From the NCBI GenBank assembly GCA_037893225.1, contig JAZGUH010000205.1:754501-818500 (forward strand): DNA of 64,000 nucleotides, given 5' to 3'. Of this stretch, positions 56,901-64,000 are shown piece after piece. Every line of letters begins with the position of its first letter. The stretch's first letter is position 1. Both the position numbers and the translations under genes were made by a program. This DNA is from Hippasteria phrygiana (Eukaryota > Echinodermata > Asteroidea > Valvatida > Goniasteridae). The notes under the pieces are model-generated. The model saw nothing but the letters and a program-made list of their open reading frames with translations. It made no database searches and was not told the origin of the DNA.

Positions 56901-59900
56901 TGTAACACTTGCACTGTAACACTTGCACTCGAACCTTAACCCTAACACTTGCACTGTAACACTTGAACTCGAACCTTAACCCTAACACTTGCACTGTAAC
57001 ACTTGAACTCGAACCTTAACCCTAACACTTGCACTGTAACACTTGAACTCAAACCCTTAACTCTAACACTAATTTTAATATTGCTAACTCGCTTACTTTA
57101 TTTTTTTCATCAACTTCAGGAGAGATCAACATCTGGCTCCTGGCTGTCAAGTCCTCGAGGCCACCCAAGATCATCATGGACAGAACTGGAATGGCCCAGT
57201 GAGATAGACAGCATACAGGCTTAGATGAGCACAATAGACCTATGCTGTTTAGTAGATGAGTAAGTCTAACACTCTCTCTACCTCTAACTCTCCTTCTCTC
57301 TTACTCTCACATTCTAACCCGATCACTAGCACTTGCACTGTAACACTTGCACTGTAACACTTGCACTGTAACACTTGCACTGTAACACTTGCACTGTAAC
57401 ACTTGCACTGTAACACTTGCACTGTAACACTTGCACTGTAACACTTGCACTGTAACACTTGCACTGTAACACTTGCACTGTAACACTTGCACTGTAACAC
57501 TTGCACTGTAACACTTGCACTGTAACACCTGCACTGTAAGACTTGCACTGTAAGACTTGCACTGTAACACTTGCACTCGAACCTTAACCCTAACACTTAA
57601 ACTCAAACCCTTAACTCTAACACTAATTTTTATATTCTTAACTCGCTTACTCTATTTTTTCATCAACTTCAGGAGAGATCAACCTCCGGCTCCTGGCTGT
57701 CAAGACCTCGAGGCCACCCAAGATCATCATGGACAGAACTGGAATGGCCCAGTGAGATAGACAGCATACAGGCTTAGATGAGCACAATAGACCTACGCTG
57801 TTTAGTAGATGAGTAAGTCTAACACTCTCACTACCTCTAACTCTCCTTCTCTCTTACTCTCACATTCTAACCCGATGACTAGCACTTGCACTGTAACACT
57901 TGCACTGTAACACTTGCACTGTAACACTTGCACTGTAACACTTGCACTGTAACACTTGCACTGTAACACTTGCACTCGAACCTTCACCCTATCACTTCAA
58001 CTCGAACCTTCACCCTAACACTTGAACTCAAACCCTTAACTCTAACACAAATTTGTATATTCTTAACTCGCTTACTCTATTTTTTCATCAACTTCAGGAG
58101 AGATCAACCTCTGGCTCCTGGCTGTCAAGACCTCGAGGCCACCCAAGATCATCATGGACAGAACTGGAATGGCCCAGTGAGATAGACAGCATACAGGCTT
58201 AGATGAGCACAATAGACCTACGCTGTTTAGTAGATGAGTAAGTCTAACACTCTCACTACCTCTAACTCTCCTTCTCTCTTACTCTCACATTCTAACCCGA
58301 TGACTAGCACTTGCACTGTAACACTTGCACTGTAACACTTGCACTGTAACACTTGCACTGTAACACTTGCACTGTAACACTTGCACTGTAACACTTGCAC
58401 TGTAACACTTGCACTGTAACACTTGCACTGTAACACTTGCACTGTAACACTTGCACTCGAACCTTTACCCTAACACTTGAACTCAAACCCTTAACTCTAA
58501 CACTAATTTTAATATTCTTAACTCGCTTACTCTATTTTTCCATCAACTTCAGGAGAGATCAACATCCGGCTCCTGGCTGTCAAGTCCTCGAGGCCACCCA
58601 AGATCATCATGGACAGAACTGGAATGGCCCAGTGAGATAGACAGCATACAGGCTTAGATGAGCACAATAGACCTACGCTGTTTAGTAGATGAGTAAGTCT
58701 AACACTCTCACTACCTCTAACTCTCCTTCTCTCTTACTCTCACATTCTAACCCAATCACTAGCACTTGCACTGTAACACTTGCACTGTAACACTTGCACT
58801 GTAACACTTGCACTGTAACACTTGCACTGTAACACTTGCACTGTAACACTTGCACTGTAACACTTGCACTGTAACACTTGCACTGTAACACTTGCACTCG
58901 AACCTTCACCCTATCACTTCAACTCGAACCTTCACCCTAACACTTGAACTCAAACCCTTAACTCTAACACAAATTTGTATATTCTTAACTCGCTTACTCT
59001 ATTTTTTCATCAACTTCAGGAGAGATCAACCTCTGGCTCCTGGCTGTCAAGACCTCGAGGCCACCCAAGATCATCATGGACAGAACTGGAATGGCCCAGT
59101 GAGATAGACAGCATACAGGCTTAGATGAGCACAATTGACCTACGCTGTTTAGTAGATGAGTAAGTCTAACACTCTCACTACCTCTAACTCTCCTTCTCTC
59201 TTACTCTCACATTCTAACCCAATCACTAGCACTTGCACTGTAACACTTGCACTGTAACACTTGCACTGTAACACTTGCACTGTAACACTTGCACTGTAAC
59301 ACTTGCACTGTAACACTTGCACTGTAACACTTGCACTGTAACACTTGCACTGTAACACTTGCACTGTAACACTTGCACTGTAACACTTGCACTCGAACCT
59401 TAACCCTAACACTTGCACTGTAACACTTGCACTGTAACACTTGCACTGTAACACTTGCACTGTAACACTTGCACTGTAACACTTGCACTGTAACACTTGC
59501 ACTGTAACACTTGCACTGTAACACTTGCACTGTAACACTTGCACTGTAACACCTGCACTGTAACACTTGCACTGTAACACTTGCACTCGAACCTTAACCC
59601 TAACACTTAAACTCAAACCCTTAACTCTAACACTAATTTTTATATTCTTAACTCGCTTACTCTATTTTTTCATCAACTTCAGGAGAGATCAACCTCCGGC
59701 TCCTGGCTGTCAAGACCTCGAGGCCACCCAAGATCATCATGTACAGAACTGGAATGGCCCAGTGAGATAGACAGCATACAGGCTTAGATGAGCACAATAG
59801 ACCTACGCTGTTTAGTAGATGAGTAAGTCTAACACTCTAACTACCTCTAACTCTCCTTCTCTCTTACTCTCACATTCTAACCCGATGACTAGCACTTGCA

Positions 59901-62900
59901 CTGTAACACTTGCACTGTAACACTTGCACTGTAACACTTGCACTGTAACACTTGCACTGTAACACTTGCACTGTAACACTTGCACTGTAACACTTGCACT
60001 GTAACACTTGCACTCGAACCTTTACCCTAACACTTGAACTCGAACCTTTACCCTAACACTTGAACTCGAACCTTTACCCTAACACTTGAACTCAAACCCT
60101 TAACTCTAACACTAATTTTAATATTCTTAACTCGCTTACTCTATTTTTCCATCAACTTCAGGAGAGATCAACATCCGGCTCCTGGCTGTCAAGACCTCGA
60201 GGCCACCCAAGATCATCATGGACAGAACTGGAATGGCCCAGTGAGATAGACAGCTTGCAGGCCTAGATCCGCACAATAGACCTACGCTGTTTAGTAGATG
60301 AGTAAGTCTAACACTCTCTCTACCTCTGACTCTCCTTCTCTCTTACTCTCACATTCTAACCCAATCACTAGCACTTGCACTGTAACACTTGCACTGTAAC
60401 ACTTGCACTGTAACACTTGCACTGTAACACTTGCACTGTAACACTTGCACTCGAACCTTAACCCTAACACTTGCACTGTAACACTTGAACTCGAACCTTA
60501 ACCCTAACACTTGCACTGTAACACTTGAACTCGAACCTTAACCCTAACACTTGCACTGTAACACTTGAACTCAAACCCTTAACTCTAACACTAATTTTAA
60601 TATTGCTAACTCGCTTACTTTATTTTTTTCATCAACTTCAGGAGAGATCAACATCTGGCTCCTGGCTGTCAAGTCCTCGAGGCCACCCAAGATCATCATG
60701 GACAGAACTGGAATGGCCCAGTGAGATAGACAGCATACAGGCTTAGATGAGCACAATAGACCTATGCTGTTTAGTAGATGAGTAAGTCTAACACTCTCTC
60801 TACCTCTAACTCTCCTTCTCTCTTACTCTCACATTCTAACCCGATCACTAGCACTTGCACTGTAACACTTGCACTGTAACACTTGCACTGTAACACTTGC
60901 ACTGTAACACTTGCACTGTAACACTTGCACTGTAACACTTGCACTGTAACACTTGCACTGTAACACTTGCACTGTAACACTTGCACTGTAACACTTGCAC
61001 TGTAACACTTGCACTCGAACCTTCACCCTATCACTTCAACTCGAACCTTCACCCTAACACTTGAACTCAAACCCTTAACTCTAACACAAATTTGTATATT
61101 CTTAACTCGCTTACTCTATTTTTTCATCAACTTCAGGAGAGATCAACCTCTGGCTCCTGGCTGTCAAGACCTCGAGGCCACCCAAGATCATCATGGACAG
61201 AACTGGAATGGCCCAGTGAGATAGACAGCATACAGGCTTAGATGAGCACAATAGACCTACGCTGTTTAGTAGATGAGTAAGTCTAACACTCTCTCTACCT
61301 CTGACTCTCCTTCTCTCTTACTCTCACATTCTAACCCGATCACTAGCACTTGCACTGTAACACTTGCACTGTAACACTTGCACTGTAACACTTGCACTGT
61401 AACACTTGCACTGTAACACTTGCACTGTAACACTTGCACTGTAACACTTGCACTGTAACACTTGCACTGTAACACTTGCACTGTAACACTTGCACTCGAA
61501 CCTTCACCCTATCACTTCAACTCGAACCTTCACCCTAACACTTGAACTCAAACCCTTAACTCTAACACAAATTTGTATATTCTTAACTCGCTTACTCTAT
61601 TTTTTCATCAACTTCAGGAGAGATCAACCTCTGGCTCCTGGCTGTCAAGACCTCGAGGCCACCCAAGATCATCATGGACAGAACTGGAATGGCCCAGTGA
61701 GATAGACAGCATACAGGCTTAGATGAGCACAATAGACCTACGCTGTTTAGTAGATGAGTAAGTCTAACACTCTCACTACCTCTAACTCTCCTTCTCTCTT
61801 ACTCTCACATTCTAACCCGATGACTAGCACTTGCACTGTAACACTTGCACTGTAACACTTGCACTGTAACACTTGCACTGTAACACTTGCACTGTAACAC
61901 TTGCACTGTAACACTTGCACTGTAACACTTGCACTGTAACACTTGCACTGTAACACTTGCACTCGAACCTTAACCCTAACACTTGCACTGTAACACTTGC
62001 ACTGTAACACTTGCACTGTAACACTTGCACTGTAACACCTGCACTGTAACACTTGCACTGTAACACTTGCACTCGAACCTTAACCCTAACACTTAAACTC
62101 AAACCCTTAACTCTAACACTAATTTTTATATTCTTAACTCGCTTACTCTATTTTTTCATCAACTTCAGGAGAGATCAACCTCCGGCTCCTGGCTGTCAAG
62201 ACCTCGAAGCCACCCAAGATCATCATGGACAGAACTGGAATGGCCCAGTGAGATAGACAGCATACAGGCTTAGATGAGCACAATAGACCTACGCTGTTTA
62301 GTAGATGAGTAAGTCTAACACTCTAACTACCTCTAACTCTCCTTCTCTCTTACTCTCACATTCTAACCCGATGACTAGCACTTGCACTGTAACACTTGCA
62401 CTGTAACACTTGCACTGTAACACTTGCACTGTAACACTTGCACTGTAACACTTGCACTGTAACACTTGCACTGTAACACTTGCACTGTAACACTTGCACT
62501 GTAACACTTGCACTGTAACACTTGCACTGTAACACTTGCACTGTAACACTTGCACTGTAACACTTGCACTCGAACCTTTACCCTAACACTTGAACTCGAA
62601 CCTTTACCCTAACACTTGAACTCGAACCTTTACCCTAACACTTGAACTCAAACCCTTAACTCTAACACTAATTTTAATATTCTTAACTCGCTTACTCTAT
62701 TTTTCCATCAACTTCAGGAGAGATCAACATCCGGCTCCTGGCTGTCAAGACCTCGAGGCCACCCAAGATCATCATGGACAGAACTGGAATGGCCCAGTGA
62801 GATAGACAGCTTGCAGGCCTAGATCCGCACAATAGACCTACGCTGTTTAGTAGATGAGTAAGTCTAACACTCTCTCTACCTCTGACTCTCCTTCTCTCTT

Positions 62901-64000
62901 ACTCTCACATTCTAACCCAATCACTAGCACTTGCACTGTAACACTTGCACTGTAACACTTGCACTGTAACACTTGCACTGTAACACTTGCACTGTAACAC
63001 TTGCACTGTAACACTTGCACTGTAACACTTGCACTGTAACACTTGCACTCGAACCTTAACCCTAACACTTGCACTGTAACACTTGAACTCGAACCTTAAC
63101 CCTAACACTTGCACTGTAACACTTGAACTCGAACCTTAACCCTAACACTTGCACTGTAACACTTGAACTCAAACCCTTAACTCTAACACTAATTTTAATA
63201 TTGCTAACTCGCTTACTTTATTTTTTTCATCAACTTCAGGAGAGATCAACATCTGGCTCCTGGCTGTCAAGTCCTCGAGGCCACCCAAGATCATCATGGA
63301 CAGAACTGGAATGGCCCAGTGAGATAGACAGCATACAGGCTTAGATGAGCACAATAGACCTATGCTGTTTAGTAGATGAGTAAGTCTAACACTCTCTCTA
63401 CCTCTAACTCTCCTTCTCTCTTACTCTCACATTCTAACCCGATCACTAGCACTTGCACTGTAACACTTGCACTGTAACACTTGCACTGTAACACTTGCAC
63501 TGTAACACTTGCACTGTAACACTTGCACTGTAACACTTGCACTGTAACACTTGCACTGTAACACTTGCACTGTAACACTTGCACTGTAACACTTGCACTG
63601 TAACACTTGCACTGTAACACTTGCACTGTAACACTTGCACTGTAACACTTGCACTCGAACCTTCACCCTATCACTTCAACTCGAACCTTCACCCTAACAC
63701 TTGAACTCAAACCCTTAACTCTAACACAAATTTGTATATTCTTAACTCGCTTACTCTATTTTTTCATCAACTTCAGGAGAGATCAACCTCTGGCTCCTGG
63801 CTGTCAAGACCTCGAGGCCACCCAAGATCATCATGGACAGAACTGGAATGGCCCAGTGAGATAGACAGCATACAGGCTTAGATGAGCACAATAGACCTAC
63901 GCTGTTTAGTAGATGAGTAAGTCTAACACTCTCTCTACCTCTGACTCTCCTTCTCTCTTACTCTCACATTCTAACCCGATCACTAGCACTTGCACTGTAA
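41957..64000 (+). repeat. Right satellite array of exon-like units
   Basis: This is the continuation of the left array beyond the inserted element, in the same orientation, with 44 unit ends counted (first near 42189, last near 63917) and no credible protein gene. The first unit resumes in the 14-bp minisatellite at the point where the left array stops. Unit subtypes recur in blocks. For example, the segment starting at 49840 recurs at 53284 with an offset of 3444 bp over at least 780 bp. A variant with CTCTAACTACC after the donor is seen only on this side (near 49371, 51310, 54755, 56778, 59838 and 62321). The window ends inside a minisatellite. Confidence 0.95.

Overview
The window is a stretch of metazoan-type nuclear DNA made of two things: a very long tandem array of a roughly 0.4-0.7 kb satellite unit (1-25984 and 41957-64000), and one apparently complete 16-kb Maverick/Polinton DNA element (25985-41956) inserted into it. 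The host cannot be named from sequence alone. The Polinton gene families look like those I associate with aquatic invertebrates such as cnidarians or molluscs, but that is a weak inference.

The array (99 unit ends by my count: 55 left, 44 right) is not a plain satellite. Each unit has, on the + strand, a branch-point-like CTTAAC or CCTAAC, a pyrimidine tract ending in AACTTCAG, a block that is 140 nt in every copy measured, and a strong 5' splice-site match (GA|GTAAGT). Next comes a CT-rich segment, then a 14-bp minisatellite (CTTGCACTGTAACA) present 2 to about 30 times, then degenerate CCCTAA-containing spacers leading to the next acceptor. The array therefore reads as some 94 exon-like blocks separated by minisatellite introns. 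The blocks have stops in all three forward frames, so any spliced product would be non-coding. Units are arranged in multi-kb higher-order repeats, and five units lack the acceptor and the first 97 nt of the block.

The Polinton has apparently identical 229-bp terminal inverted repeats and a CTTGCA target duplication. The matching empty site survives at 16533-16538 in a paralogous copy of the surrounding higher-order repeat, so the insertion came after that duplication or affected only one copy. No gene shows an internal stop or frameshift.

Genes from left to right: a coiled-coil membrane protein, a 473-aa membrane protein, three small proteins and one doubtful small ORF (all minus), an 11-bp-period repeat tract, the packaging ATPase and the double-jelly-roll major capsid protein (minus), a small membrane protein (minus), the retroviral-type integrase (plus), a 592-aa virion-type protein with a C-terminal anchor (minus), three tandem paralogues of a putative minor capsid protein (plus), and a 1320-aa protein-primed family B DNA polymerase (minus). 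Integrase and polymerase would replicate and insert the element; ATPase, capsid and membrane proteins would make a virion-like particle. No adenain-like cysteine protease is recognisable. Three unrelated proteins share a C-terminal hydrophobic helix ending in GYL(A/V)(F/Y).
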